Shown here: in pieces, positions 17,431 to 25,551 of the stretch
Position numbering within the stretch: the stretch's first letter is position 1
Layout: each line of letters begins with the position of its first letter
The notes under the pieces: model-generated
Seen by the model: only the letters and a program-made list of their open reading frames with translations
Database searches by the model: none
Told to the model about the DNA's origin: nothing
Program-made: the position numbers and the translations under genes
Source of the DNA: Stenotrophomonas hibiscicola ATCC 19867
Lineage (GTDB): Bacteria > Pseudomonadota > Gammaproteobacteria > Xanthomonadales > Xanthomonadaceae
Length of the DNA stretch: 64,000 nucleotides
NCBI RefSeq assembly: GCF_000382065.1
Contig: NZ_KB907498.1
Coordinates: 130,714 to 194,713 of the forward strand
Direction of reading: 5' to 3'

Positions 17431-17942
17431 GTGAGCTCCCTGGCGCCCAGCACCTTCCTGCAGGCCTCCAGCCCCTTGCCGATGTGCTTGCGCACCATGT
17501 GCACCGACACCTGCAGCTGCTGGCTGATTGCCGGGCAGTCCAGCCCGTCGCGGTAGTGCAGCTCCATCACCCGCCGCGTGGTTGCCGGCAGTCGTGCGAT
17601 GGTGCTGCGGATATCGTTCCAGCGCTGCGCACGCTCGAAATCACCTTCGATGTCTTCTTCGCTTTTCAGCACTTCGGCCAGCAGGTCGACGTCTTCCAGC
17701 GGCGGCAGCGACGACCGCGCGCGCGCATGCTCGCGCGCCAGGTTGGCCGCCACGGTGAACAGGTAGGCTTCCGGGTTCTCGACCGCATCGGCATCTTCGC
17801 CGGTGCTGCGCAGCAGGCGCAGGTAGACCTCCTGCGCCAGGTCTTCGGCATCCTCGCTGGCCGAACCGCGACGCAGGAAGAAGCCACGCAGTAGCCGGCG
17901 CCGCAGCGCGTAGCTTTTCTCCCAGATCCTCACGCTGTTCAC
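17427..17942 (-). CDS. ECF RNA polymerase sigma factor, FecI-like
   Basis: A 171-residue sigma-70 family member with region 2 (SASEDAEDLAQEVYLRLLRS and the following helix) and region 4 (LPATTRRVMELHYRDGLDCP plus the HTH VSVHMVRKHIGKGL). Order and overlap with the FecR-like gene, then an STN-type receptor, define a cell-surface signalling operon. A GTG at 17942 is chosen because it begins just before the conserved region; a second GTG three codons later is possible. The targets probably include the receptor and PhoD-like genes. Confidence 0.88.
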   Translation of the reverse strand: MNSVRIWEKSYALRRRLLRGFFLRRGSASEDAEDLAQEVYLRLLRSTGEDADAVENPEAYLFTVAANLAREHARARSSLPPLEDVDLLAEVLKSEEDIEGDFERAQRWNDIRSTIARLPATTRRVMELHYRDGLDCPAISQQLQVSVHMVRKHIGKGLEACRKVLGARELT

Positions 17943-18081
17943 GGCCGGCCAACCACCCCGAGGCTGGAAAGCCCCGCAGGGTGACCGCCATCGATGACAG
18001 TGGCGTTTCAACGACCGGCAGGCAGCCGCTAGAATGCGGCCCCTGCAATGTCCCGGCAGCCGGCACAAGGAGTGCCCCGCA

Positions 18082-18381
18082 ATGAACGCCCGCACCGCCA
18101 TCAACACCCTCAGCAGCCTGCTGTTCCTGCTGCTGGTCGCCCACACCACCGCCTACCAGCAGCAGATGTGGCCGCCCAGCCGGGTCATCCATGTGCATCC
18201 GGTGATCGTCGTCCTCGCCTATGCGCTAGGTGTGCTCACGCTGCTGTTGTGGATCGGCGGTCGTCGTGCACCGGAACCCGCCCAACGCCTGGCGCGCTGG
18301 TTGCCCGTCGTCGCCTGGTGCCTGCTGGGCGTCGGCGTGGCGATCATCCCGGTGTTCCTGCCGGGGCTGTCCCCGGCCTGA
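18082..18381 (+). CDS. Small inner-membrane protein of unknown function
   Basis: A 99-residue protein with three hydrophobic segments (about 7-25, 37-57 and 72-93) and short polar links containing HVHP. I do not recognise a named family. The ATG at 18082 has a good ribosome site (AAGGAG) 9 bases upstream. Divergent from the ECF sigma gene and followed by a 246-bp gap before aceE in which I see only GC-rich sequence and no clear element. Confidence 0.75.
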   Translation: MNARTAINTLSSLLFLLLVAHTTAYQQQMWPPSRVIHVHPVIVVLAYALGVLTLLLWIGGRRAPEPAQRLARWLPVVAWCLLGVGVAIIPVFLPGLSPA

Positions 18382-18627
18382 TCAGCGGCCGCGCCCAGCG
18401 CATCGGCCCATGATACGGCGCGCGGCACCAACCCTTGCTTGCCAGAGACCCAAGCCCCGCCCGCCTATCGAGGCGTGGGGGGGCAGGCCTACGCTTGTCT
18501 TCTCGGTGGCCGCCACGGTCGCCCTTCGCGTCACGGCGCCCGCCATTGCGACCCCGCTCCAGTGCTGTGCGCCCTGCCGGTGTTGTCGCCCAGGCAGACC
18601 TCCGACCGGCGCCCTCTGGAGACAGCC

Positions 18628-21294
18628 ATGAACCAAGCCCTCATTCCCTTCGATACCGATCCACTGGAAACCCAGGAGTGGCGTGAATCGCTGGAGGCGG
18701 TGATGCAGGCCGGCGGCCGGCCGCGCGCGCACTACCTGATCGACCAGCTGAGCGATCTGGACGCCCGGCAGCACGGCGACCTGCATACCCGTGCCTGGAC
18801 CGCCTACGTCAACACCATCCCGCCCGAGCGCCAGCCGGCCTACCCGGGTGACCTGGCCATCGAGCGCCGCCTGAACGCGATGATCCGATGGAACGCGATG
18901 GTGATGGTGCTGCGTGCCGGCAAGCATTCCAACGTCGGCGGCCACATCGCCACCTACCAGTCGGCGGCAGTGCTGTACGACGTGGGCTTCGATCATTTCT
19001 TTCGTGGCCGTACCGACACCTTAGACGGCGACATGATCTACATCCAGGGCCACTCCGCGCCAGGGATCTACGGCCGCGCGTACGTGGAAGGCCGTATCGA
19101 TCCGGCACGGATGGACAACTTCCGCCGCGAAGCCGGCCGCGAAGGCCTGTCCTCATATCCACACCCGCGCTTGATGCCGGAGTTCTGGCAGTTCCCCACC
19201 GTGTCGATGGGGCTGGGCCCGTTGACCGCTGCCTACCAGGCGCGCTACATGCGCTACCTGGAATACCGCGGCCTGAAAGAGCACCAGGGCCGCAAGGTCT
19301 GGGCCTTCCTCGGCGATGGCGAAATGGATCAGCCCGAATCGCTGGCGGCGATCTCGCTGGCCGGCCGCGAGCGGCTGGACAACATCGTGTTCGTGGTCAA
19401 CTGCAACCTGCAGCGCCTGGACGGGCCGGTGCGCGGCAACGCCAAGGTCATCCAGGAACTGGAAGGCACCTTCCGCGCGGCCGGCTGGAACGTGATCAAG
19501 CTGATCTGGGGCAGTGGCTGGGACGACCTGCTGGCCCGCGACCACAGCGGCCTGCTGCGCCAGCGCATGATGGAATGCGTGGATGGTGACTACCAGACCT
19601 TCAAGTCGCAGAGCGGTGCCTACGTGCGCGAGCATTTCTTCGGCCGCTACCCCGAACTGCTGGAGCTGGTCGCGCATATGAGCGACGACGATATCTGGGC
19701 GCTGGCGCGTGGCGGCCATGATCCGCAGAAGGTCTTCGCTGCCTACCAGCAGGCGGTGAACACCCGCGGCCGGCCGACGGTGATCCTGGCCAAGACGGTC
19801 AAGGGTTTCGGCATGGGCGAAGCCGGCGAAGGCCAGAACATCAACCACCAGCTGAAGAAGATGAGCGCCGAGGCGGTGCGTGCCTTCCGCGATCGCTTCA
19901 ACCTGCCGGTCAGCGACGAGCAGCTGGAGGACATGCCGTATCTGCGACCGGAGCCGGGCAGCCCCGAGGCGGCCTACTTCGCCGAGCGCCGCCGCATCCA
20001 GGGCGGCCAGCTGCCGGCGCGGCTGGCGAAGGTCGATCCGCTGCCGCCGCTGTCGATCTTCAACACCCAGCTGCAGGGCAGCGGCGATCGCGGCCAATCC
20101 ACCACCATGGGCTTCGTGCGCATCCTCACCCGCCTGCTGAAGGACCCGGAGCTGGGCAAGCTGGTCATTCCGATCGTGCCCGATGAATCGCGCACCTTCG
20201 GCATGGAAGGCCTGTTCCGCCAGATCGGCATCCACTCCTACCTTGGCCAGCTGTACACCCCGCAGGATGCCGGCCAGCTGAGCTACTACAAGGAAGCCAA
20301 GGACGGCCAGATCCTGCAGGAAGGCATCAACGAATCCGGTGCGATCTGCTCGTGGATCGCGGCCGGTACCGCCTACAGCAACCACGGCCTGGCGACGATC
20401 CCGTTCTACATCTTCTACTCGATGTTCGGCCTGCAGCGCGTCGGTGACCTGGCCTGGGCCGCCGCCGATGCGCGCACCCGCGGCTTCCTGCTGGGTGCCA
20501 CCTCCGGCCGCACCACGCTGATGGGCGAAGGCCTGCAGCACGATGACGGCCACAGCCACGTGCTGTCGTCGGTGATTCCCAGCTGCGTGTCCTACGACCC
20601 GACCTACAACTACGAGCTGGCGGTGATCATCCACGACGGTCTGCGCCGCATGTATGTCGAGCAGGAAGACGTCTACTACTACATCACCGTGCTCAACGAG
20701 AACTACCCGCAGCCGGCACTGCCGGAGGGCGTGGAAGCGGGCATCCTGAAGGGCCTGTATCTGCTGCATCCGGCAGCGGCCGACAGCGCCTCGCAGCCAC
20801 GCGTGCAGTTGATGGGCAGCGGTTCGATCCTGCGCGAGGTGGAAGCCGCGGCGAAACTGCTGCTGCAGGACTTCGGCATCGCCAGCGATGTCTGGAGCGC
20901 GACCAGCCTGACCGAACTGCGCCGCGATGGCCTGGCTGCCGAACGCTGGAACCTGCTGCACCCGGCTGAGGAACCGCGCGTACCCTACGTGCAGGAGTGC
21001 CTGCAGGGCCATGATGGCCCGGTGGTGGTGGCCACCGACTACATGAAGATCGTAGGCGACCAGATACGTCCCTTCATCAATGACCGCCGCTTCATCGCAC
21101 TCGGTACCGATGGCTTCGGCCGTTCCGACACGCGTGAGTCGCTGCGCACGTTCTTCGAAGTGGATCGCCACTTCATCGTGCTGGCCGCCCTGAAGTCGCT
21201 GGCCGACGAAGGCCGCATCGAACGCTCGCGGATGCAGGAGGCCATCGACAGGTACGGCATCGACGCCGGCAAGCGCGACCCGGCCGCGGTATAA
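18628..21294 (+). CDS. aceE: Pyruvate dehydrogenase E1 component, homodimeric type
   Basis: An 888-residue thiamine-diphosphate enzyme matching E. coli AceE in length and blocks: GHSAPGIYGRAYVEGRI, the ThDP-binding segment GDGEMDQPESLAAISLAGRE...NCNLQRLDGPVRGN, FGMEGLFRQIGIHS and the C-terminal DGFGRSDTRESLR. It decarboxylates pyruvate and acetylates the E2 lipoyl domain. The ATG at 18628 (CTGGAGAC upstream) aligns with the family N terminus; an in-frame extension upstream is not supported. No aceF or lpd lies next to it in the window, so the partners are elsewhere or this is a second, stand-alone E1. Confidence 0.93.
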   Translation: MNQALIPFDTDPLETQEWRESLEAVMQAGGRPRAHYLIDQLSDLDARQHGDLHTRAWTAYVNTIPPERQPAYPGDLAIERRLNAMIRWNAMVMVLRAGKHSNVGGHIATYQSAAVLYDVGFDHFFRGRTDTLDGDMIYIQGHSAPGIYGRAYVEGRIDPARMDNFRREAGREGLSSYPHPRLMPEFWQFPTVSMGLGPLTAAYQARYMRYLEYRGLKEHQGRKVWAFLGDGEMDQPESLAAISLAGRERLDNIVFVVNCNLQRLDGPVRGNAKVIQELEGTFRAAGWNVIKLIWGSGWDDLLARDHSGLLRQRMMECVDGDYQTFKSQSGAYVREHFFGRYPELLELVAHMSDDDIWALARGGHDPQKVFAAYQQAVNTRGRPTVILAKTVKGFGMGEAGEGQNINHQLKKMSAEAVRAFRDRFNLPVSDEQLEDMPYLRPEPGSPEAAYFAERRRIQGGQLPARLAKVDPLPPLSIFNTQLQGSGDRGQSTTMGFVRILTRLLKDPELGKLVIPIVPDESRTFGMEGLFRQIGIHSYLGQLYTPQDAGQLSYYKEAKDGQILQEGINESGAICSWIAAGTAYSNHGLATIPFYIFYSMFGLQRVGDLAWAAADARTRGFLLGATSGRTTLMGEGLQHDDGHSHVLSSVIPSCVSYDPTYNYELAVIIHDGLRRMYVEQEDVYYYITVLNENYPQPALPEGVEAGILKGLYLLHPAAADSASQPRVQLMGSGSILREVEAAAKLLLQDFGIASDVWSATSLTELRRDGLAAERWNLLHPAEEPRVPYVQECLQGHDGPVVVATDYMKIVGDQIRPFINDRRFIALGTDGFGRSDTRESLRTFFEVDRHFIVLAALKSLADEGRIERSRMQEAIDRYGIDAGKRDPAAV

Positions 21295-21310
21295 GGCTGC
21301 TGCATTCACC

Positions 21311-21329
21311 ACGCCCGCTGTGCGGGCGT
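21311..21329. terminator. GC hairpin between aceE and the facing small gene
   Basis: ACGCCCGC-TGT-GCGGGCGT is a perfect 8-bp stem with a 3-base loop, 16 bases after the aceE stop. No T run follows, so termination is likely but not certain. Confidence 0.5.
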
Positions 21330-21345
21330 CGTGCAGGCGGCGCCG

Positions 21346-21828
21346 CTACGGTATTCGCTTGAACAGATTGGTCTGCAGGATCGGCGTACCGTCGTGACCG
21401 TAGAACGCCTTGGTCTCGGTCATCGTCGTACGGTCGGCCGCCACGGTATAGATGCGGGTGGAGGCCGGCGTGCCGTGGTCCACCAGCTGCATCACCAGGG
21501 TGTTCGGCGCCGGCAGTTTCAGGTTGGCCTTGTCCGCGCCGTAGGTGCCGGACAAAGGCCCCGGCGTGCCGTCGAGGGACAGCGTGCCATCGGACTTCAT
21601 GGTCCTGCCGTCGTGCAGCACGATGTCGACGTGCGAACTCCAGCGTCCACCCCCGGCATCCTTGAATTCCAGTACCACCTGTTTCGGGCGCTGCGCCTCG
21701 GGCAGCGCCGAGGTGGCAATGTCCAGCGACCAGCGTCCCAGCAGCGGTGAGGGCGAAGCCTCCACGGCCAGCGCCGGAACGGCGGCCAGCGAAAGCGCAG
21801 ACAACAACACAGCGGACAGCAGCTTCAT
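21346..21828 (-). CDS. Exported protein of unknown function
   Basis: A 160-residue protein with a clear signal peptide (MKLLSAVLLSALSLAAVPAL, cleaved near residue 21). The mature part begins with a GRWSLDIATSALPEAQRPKQ segment and is beta-rich, resembling small periplasmic lipocalin-like domains, but I do not recognise a family with confidence. The ATG at 21828 has GGAGC 6 bases upstream. It converges on aceE and is divergent from the ZnuD-like receptor. Confidence 0.7.
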   Translation of the reverse strand: MKLLSAVLLSALSLAAVPALAVEASPSPLLGRWSLDIATSALPEAQRPKQVVLEFKDAGGGRWSSHVDIVLHDGRTMKSDGTLSLDGTPGPLSGTYGADKANLKLPAPNTLVMQLVDHGTPASTRIYTVAADRTTMTETKAFYGHDGTPILQTNLFKRIP

Positions 21829-22002
21829 ACGTTGCTCCGTTTCCGTGAAGAAGATGCTGCGTGAAGCGCTGTGGGGCGCAGCATCCGGATCGTGCACAGC
21901 ATCGGCGCCCCGCACAAGGCAGAGCGCTGAACGGCCGGCAACCTCATTCGCGCCTCCCGTGTGTTCGGCCTCGCGACTAGAGCCAAAACGCCCTTGTTGC
22001 CC

Positions 22003-22026
22003 GCAATAGTTACGTTATAACATTTC
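22003..22026 (+). promoter_or_regulatory. Candidate Zur (zinc uptake regulator) site
   Basis: GTTATAACATTTC (22014-22026) equals one half of the enterobacterial Zur consensus and overlaps the imperfect dyad GTTACGTTATAAC (22009-22021). It lies 23 bp before the start of a ZnuD-like receptor gene. The other half-site is degenerate. Confidence 0.45.
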
Positions 22027-22049
22027 ATGTAATCTTCACGGAGCGTGTC

Positions 22050-24380
22050 ATGCGTCGCCATCTGCTTGCTGCTGCCATTCTGTTCGCCGTCCACACCGCC
22101 CAGGCCGCAGACGAACCCACCCTCCCCACCCTCCAGGTCCAGGCCTCCCAGCCCTCGCGCATCGACACCCGGGTCACTGTCGACAACCCACATGCGCAGA
22201 ACCGCACCCTCGGCGGCCTGCTCGAACACGTCTCCGGCGTGCAGAGCAGCGCCTTCGGGCCAAACGCGGGCGCTCCGGTCATCCGCAGCCTCAGCGGCAA
22301 CCGCGTGCTGATCCTGCAGGACGGCCAGTCCATCCTCGGCATGAACGCGATCAGCGGCGACATCAACATTCCGTTCGATCCGCTGTTCGTACGCAGTGTG
22401 ACCGTCAACAAGTCCTCCGACACCGTGCGCTACGGCGGCAATGCGATCGGAGGCAGCGTGGAGATCGATCCGGGCCTGATCTCGCGCAGCATGGAAGACA
22501 AGGACCAGTCGATGGAACTGGTCCTGCGCAAGGGCTTCAATGCTGCGGACGCGCAGGGCTTCCGCATGAACTTCAACAACCAGCGCAACGTCTCGACCAA
22601 CCTGCAGGTCTCTCGGCAGCGCATCTCGCACTACGACATCCCCGGCAACAGCAAGGCCAGTGTCTGCAACACCCGACTGTTTCCGCCGACCGGCGGCGTC
22701 AACTCGGCGCTGGCCGACAGCTGCCAGAAGGAGGCGCGCGTCCAGCAGATCTACAACAAGGCCTCGCAACCTTACATCGACCAGTTCATGACCGAGAACC
22801 CGGACTGGGCCGACGGTGATTTCTCGTTCTACACCAACAACCCGACTTCGGTCTGGCAACGCCGTACCTATATCAATCCGGTCAATCCGGCCTATGTCGC
22901 CGGCGCGCCGTCATACGTACAGAAGCAGATCAACAATGATGTGACGCCCGATTACCATCACCGGTTGGGCAACAGTTACGCGCGCAATTCGCAGGTGGCG
23001 TTCGGGTCGACCCTGTTCTTCGACCGTGGTTACGTGGGTGTCAGCATCGATGCCAAGGACAGCGAGTACGGCGTGCCGGGATTCTCGATGCAGAACCTGT
23101 CGTTCGGTTCCAACTACGCCAACGCATTGCCGGTGGGCGTGGTGATCGAGCAGGAACGCTACGCACTGGAAGCCCTGTTGCGTGATCCGCTGCCGTGGTT
23201 CGAGCGCGCCGAACTGCGTGTTTCGAAGCTGGACAACACCTCGGGCGAACGGCTGGGTGCCACCCGGGCCAACGACTACGATTTCGAGAGCACCCAGGCC
23301 GAACTGCTGTTGAGCCATCAGCGTGTCGGTCCGCTCAGCGGCCTGCTCGGTTACAGCCACCAGTCGCGCGATGTCACCGGCAGCGGCTCGCTGCGCTACC
23401 TGCCTGACGTCGACACCCGCAGCAACGCGGTGTTCCTGAAGGAGACGCTGGACTTCGGCTGGGCCAGTTTCGACGCTGGCGTGCGCCACGAGCGCGTTGA
23501 CCATGACCTGCAACCAAGCCGCTTCAAGACCGCGCGCAATGCCGCCAACACGAAACTGCAGGACCGCGACTACCGGCTCAACAGCTACAGCTTGGGATCG
23601 TATGTCGAGCTCGGTCCGTTGTTCGCCGCCAAGGTGCGCTACTCGTCCTCGCAGCGCGCACCGGAGATCAATGAGTTGTATGCGAGCAACGCGCACTACT
23701 CGGTGATGACCCAGGAAGAAGGCAACCAGAACCTCGAGCCAGAGCGCGCGAAAAACCTGGAGCTGACCGGCCTGTTCCATATCGGAGGGTTCGAACTGTC
23801 GGCCACCGCGTATCGGATGAAGTACGAGAACTATCTGTACCTGGGTTACTCGGGCGTGCAGACCGCCAACCGCCTGCCGCTGAAATACTGGAAGCAGACC
23901 GACACCACGGTGAAGGGCTTCGAGATCGACGCATCGCATGCCCTGGACCTTGGCCGCTATGGCACGTTGAACATCTCCGCCTTCGCCGATCTGGTGAAGA
24001 ACAAGGCCGATCACCCCGATTCGCTGCGTGCCCACAACGACGGCGAGTACCTGCCGAACATGCCGACCAACCGCTACGGCGCCAATCTGCAGTGGCAACG
24101 CGAGGGTTGGAAGGCGCAGCTGTCCAGCACCTACTACGACACGCAGAAGTACCTCGGCCGCAACGTCAGCGAGGAAGTGCCACTGGATGCCTTCAACCTG
24201 GTCGACCTGCAGATCAGCCGTGAGCTGCCGGTACGCAACAGCTACATCGCCGGCATGGAAGTGTTCATCAACGGCAGCAACCTGCTCAATGAAGAAGCAC
24301 GGCCGCACAACTCACCGTTGAAGTACATCGCGCCGTTGCCGGGGCGTGGGTTCCAGGTGGGGGTGACGGTGAGGCTCTGA
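22050..24380 (+). CDS. TonB-dependent receptor, ZnuD-like (probable zinc uptake)
   Basis: A 776-residue outer-membrane receptor with signal peptide (MRRHLLAAAILFAVHTAQA), TonB-box-like PTLQVQAS, and a plug with GPNAGAPVIRSLSGNRVLIL and VRYGGNAIGGSVEID, which resemble the ZnuD group (compare the APVIRG plug motif of Neisseria ZnuD). The barrel ends GFQVGVTVRL. An extracellular loop contains paired His (TPDYHHRLG). ZnuD proteins import zinc under zinc limitation; the Zur-like site upstream agrees. Copper or another metal cannot be excluded. The ATG at 22050 follows CGGAG. Confidence 0.7.
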   Translation: MRRHLLAAAILFAVHTAQAADEPTLPTLQVQASQPSRIDTRVTVDNPHAQNRTLGGLLEHVSGVQSSAFGPNAGAPVIRSLSGNRVLILQDGQSILGMNAISGDINIPFDPLFVRSVTVNKSSDTVRYGGNAIGGSVEIDPGLISRSMEDKDQSMELVLRKGFNAADAQGFRMNFNNQRNVSTNLQVSRQRISHYDIPGNSKASVCNTRLFPPTGGVNSALADSCQKEARVQQIYNKASQPYIDQFMTENPDWADGDFSFYTNNPTSVWQRRTYINPVNPAYVAGAPSYVQKQINNDVTPDYHHRLGNSYARNSQVAFGSTLFFDRGYVGVSIDAKDSEYGVPGFSMQNLSFGSNYANALPVGVVIEQERYALEALLRDPLPWFERAELRVSKLDNTSGERLGATRANDYDFESTQAELLLSHQRVGPLSGLLGYSHQSRDVTGSGSLRYLPDVDTRSNAVFLKETLDFGWASFDAGVRHERVDHDLQPSRFKTARNAANTKLQDRDYRLNSYSLGSYVELGPLFAAKVRYSSSQRAPEINELYASNAHYSVMTQEEGNQNLEPERAKNLELTGLFHIGGFELSATAYRMKYENYLYLGYSGVQTANRLPLKYWKQTDTTVKGFEIDASHALDLGRYGTLNISAFADLVKNKADHPDSLRAHNDGEYLPNMPTNRYGANLQWQREGWKAQLSSTYYDTQKYLGRNVSEEVPLDAFNLVDLQISRELPVRNSYIAGMEVFINGSNLLNEEARPHNSPLKYIAPLPGRGFQVGVTVRL

Positions 24381-24400
24381 CGATCGAACGCGTCGGTACG

Positions 24401-24427
24401 CGCCTGCGGGCAAATGGCCTGCAGGCG
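24401..24427 (+). terminator. Hairpin after the ZnuD-like gene
   Basis: CGCCTGC (24401-24407) pairs with GCAGGCG (24421-24427) around a 13-base loop, 20 bases after the receptor stop. No long T run; weak terminator candidate. Confidence 0.35.
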
Positions 24428-24499
24428 TTCTCCCCCGCCCCCTGCGGGGTTGCGCCACATTCACCGGTTGATTCACCATCGGCAAAACAGGAGAGCGTG

Positions 24500-24955
24500 A
24501 TGAACTGGAAGCATGCGGTTTCACTGGCGCTGTTGTTGTCCGCTTCATCAGCCGCAAATGCTGCGTCTGCGATCACCTACGACAAGGATGGCCGCTACGG
24601 CTATTCGATGAACCAGTCTTCCCTCACCACTGCGATGCAGCAGTCGCTGCACTACTGCGCAGCGCGATCGCGCAATTGCGGCCAGTCCGCCAGCACCATC
24701 GGCGAAGGTTATTCGGCCATAGCGACCGGCACGATTGCGTTGGGCTTTGCACTGGGTGAGAAGACTGCGGACGCCGCGCAGCGGAAGGCCGAAAGAATGT
24801 GCAGGGAACGTGCCAACGACTGCACGCTTGCGTTGCTGTGGCGGGAAATTCCACCTCGTCACATTGAACCGCCACAGCTGCCGGGTGCGCCCGCTCCGGC
24901 ACCAGCGACGACGCCCATGCCAACGCCTGCCACCCGCACCGATCAGCCAGGATAG
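24500..24955 (+). CDS. Exported DUF4189-like protein
   Basis: A 151-residue protein with signal peptide (MNWKHAVSLALLLSASSAANA) and a domain of about 75 residues with four Cys (HYCAARSRNC and MCRERANDC) and the small-residue stretch YSAIATGTIALGFA, matching the DUF4189 pattern found in Xanthomonads and mycobacteria. A Pro/Ala-rich tail follows (about 115-151). Function unknown; probably periplasmic. The ATG at 24500 is 7 bases from AGGAG; a GTG one codon upstream is possible. Confidence 0.75.
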   Translation: MNWKHAVSLALLLSASSAANAASAITYDKDGRYGYSMNQSSLTTAMQQSLHYCAARSRNCGQSASTIGEGYSAIATGTIALGFALGEKTADAAQRKAERMCRERANDCTLALLWREIPPRHIEPPQLPGAPAPAPATTPMPTPATRTDQPG

Positions 24956-24984
24956 TTAGCTCCACGCTGCGAGTGTCGGATAAA

Positions 24985-25022
24985 GAAAAACGCCTGCAGA
25001 TCGAGGATCTGCAGGCGCTTCT
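24985..25022. terminator. Bidirectional intrinsic terminator
   Basis: CGCCTGCAGATC (24991-25002) pairs perfectly with 25006-25017 around GAG, flanked by an A-rich run on the left and CTTCTTT on the right. It serves the DUF4189-like gene (plus) and the tRNA-Ser transcript (minus). Confidence 0.85.
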
Positions 25023-25029
25023 TTATATC

Positions 25030-25122
25030 TGGCGGAGTGAGAGGGATTCGAACCCTCGATAGAGCTTTTGACCCTATACTCCCTTAGCAGGGGAGCCCCT
25101 TCGGCCACTCGGGCATCACTCC
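25030..25122 (-). tRNA. tRNA-Ser (anticodon GCU)
   Basis: Read on the minus strand, 93 bases fold as a class II tRNA: acceptor GGAGTGA pairs with TCACTCC, a long variable arm, anticodon stem CTCCC/GGGAG with loop CTGCTAA (anticodon GCT), T-arm GAGGGTTCGAATCCCTC and an encoded CCA end. It decodes AGC/AGU. It lies 78 bp downstream of csrA. Confidence 0.95.
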
Positions 25123-25200
25123 GGGGTTTTCTCCGCATCTGGTGCGTTGCACCTCAGCGGGGCGTGAATCATAACGTTAATCGAGTGCGAAGGTAAAGCG

Positions 25201-25404
25201 TTATTCGGCAGAATTTTCGCTACCGGTGCCACCGGCTTCATCACCACGCTGGATGCGCTGATAGATCTCTTCGCGATGCACAGCGACGTCCTTCGGCGCG
25301 GTGATGCCGATACGCACCTGGTTACCCTTGACGCCAAGCACGGTGACGCTCACCGAGTCACCGATCATCAGGGTTTCGCCGACGCGGCGAGTCAGGATCA
25401 ACAT
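25201..25404 (-). CDS. csrA: Carbon storage regulator CsrA (RsmA)
   Basis: A 67-residue RNA-binding protein starting [20 protein letters not shown], with the conserved [25 protein letters not shown] that forms the RNA-binding face (Arg in the VHREEI segment). It binds GGA motifs in mRNA leaders and controls translation. Length and position after alaS, next to tRNA-Ser, match Xanthomonads. The ATG at 25404 follows GGAGAC. The acidic C-terminal tail (after residue 55) is the usual variable part. Confidence 0.97.
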
Positions 25405-25512
25405 TTTTGTAAGTCTCCATGGAACCGTGTGGAAGGGTATCCCCCACCGGCTTGACGCTCCGTCAAGAAGCGCTACCACGACAAAGGGAAAAGATTCGCA
25501 ATGGTACCGTCA

Positions 25513-25543
25513 GCCGTCCCGCTCCTACAAGGAGGGGGACGGC
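25513..25543 (-). terminator. Hairpin downstream of alaS
   Basis: A 13-bp stem with one mismatch (25513-25525 with 25531-25543) lies 9 bases after the alaS stop codon on the minus strand. It has no immediate T run; possible terminator or attenuator between alaS and csrA. Confidence 0.45.
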
Positions 25544-25551
25544 CAGGTTCA

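Noticed and set aside
17970..18000. Pho-box-like TGTCAT and GGTCAC upstream of the ECF sigma gene
   Set aside because: The repeats are 13 bp apart rather than 11, outside the PhoB register.
18439..18627. 63-residue N-terminal extension of the pyruvate dehydrogenase E1
   Set aside because: Composition is non-coding-like, and the ATG at 18628 matches the family start with a ribosome site.
25030..25122. tRNA-Ser as an integration site of a genomic island
   Set aside because: No integrase, no duplicated tRNA 3' end and only core genes on either side.
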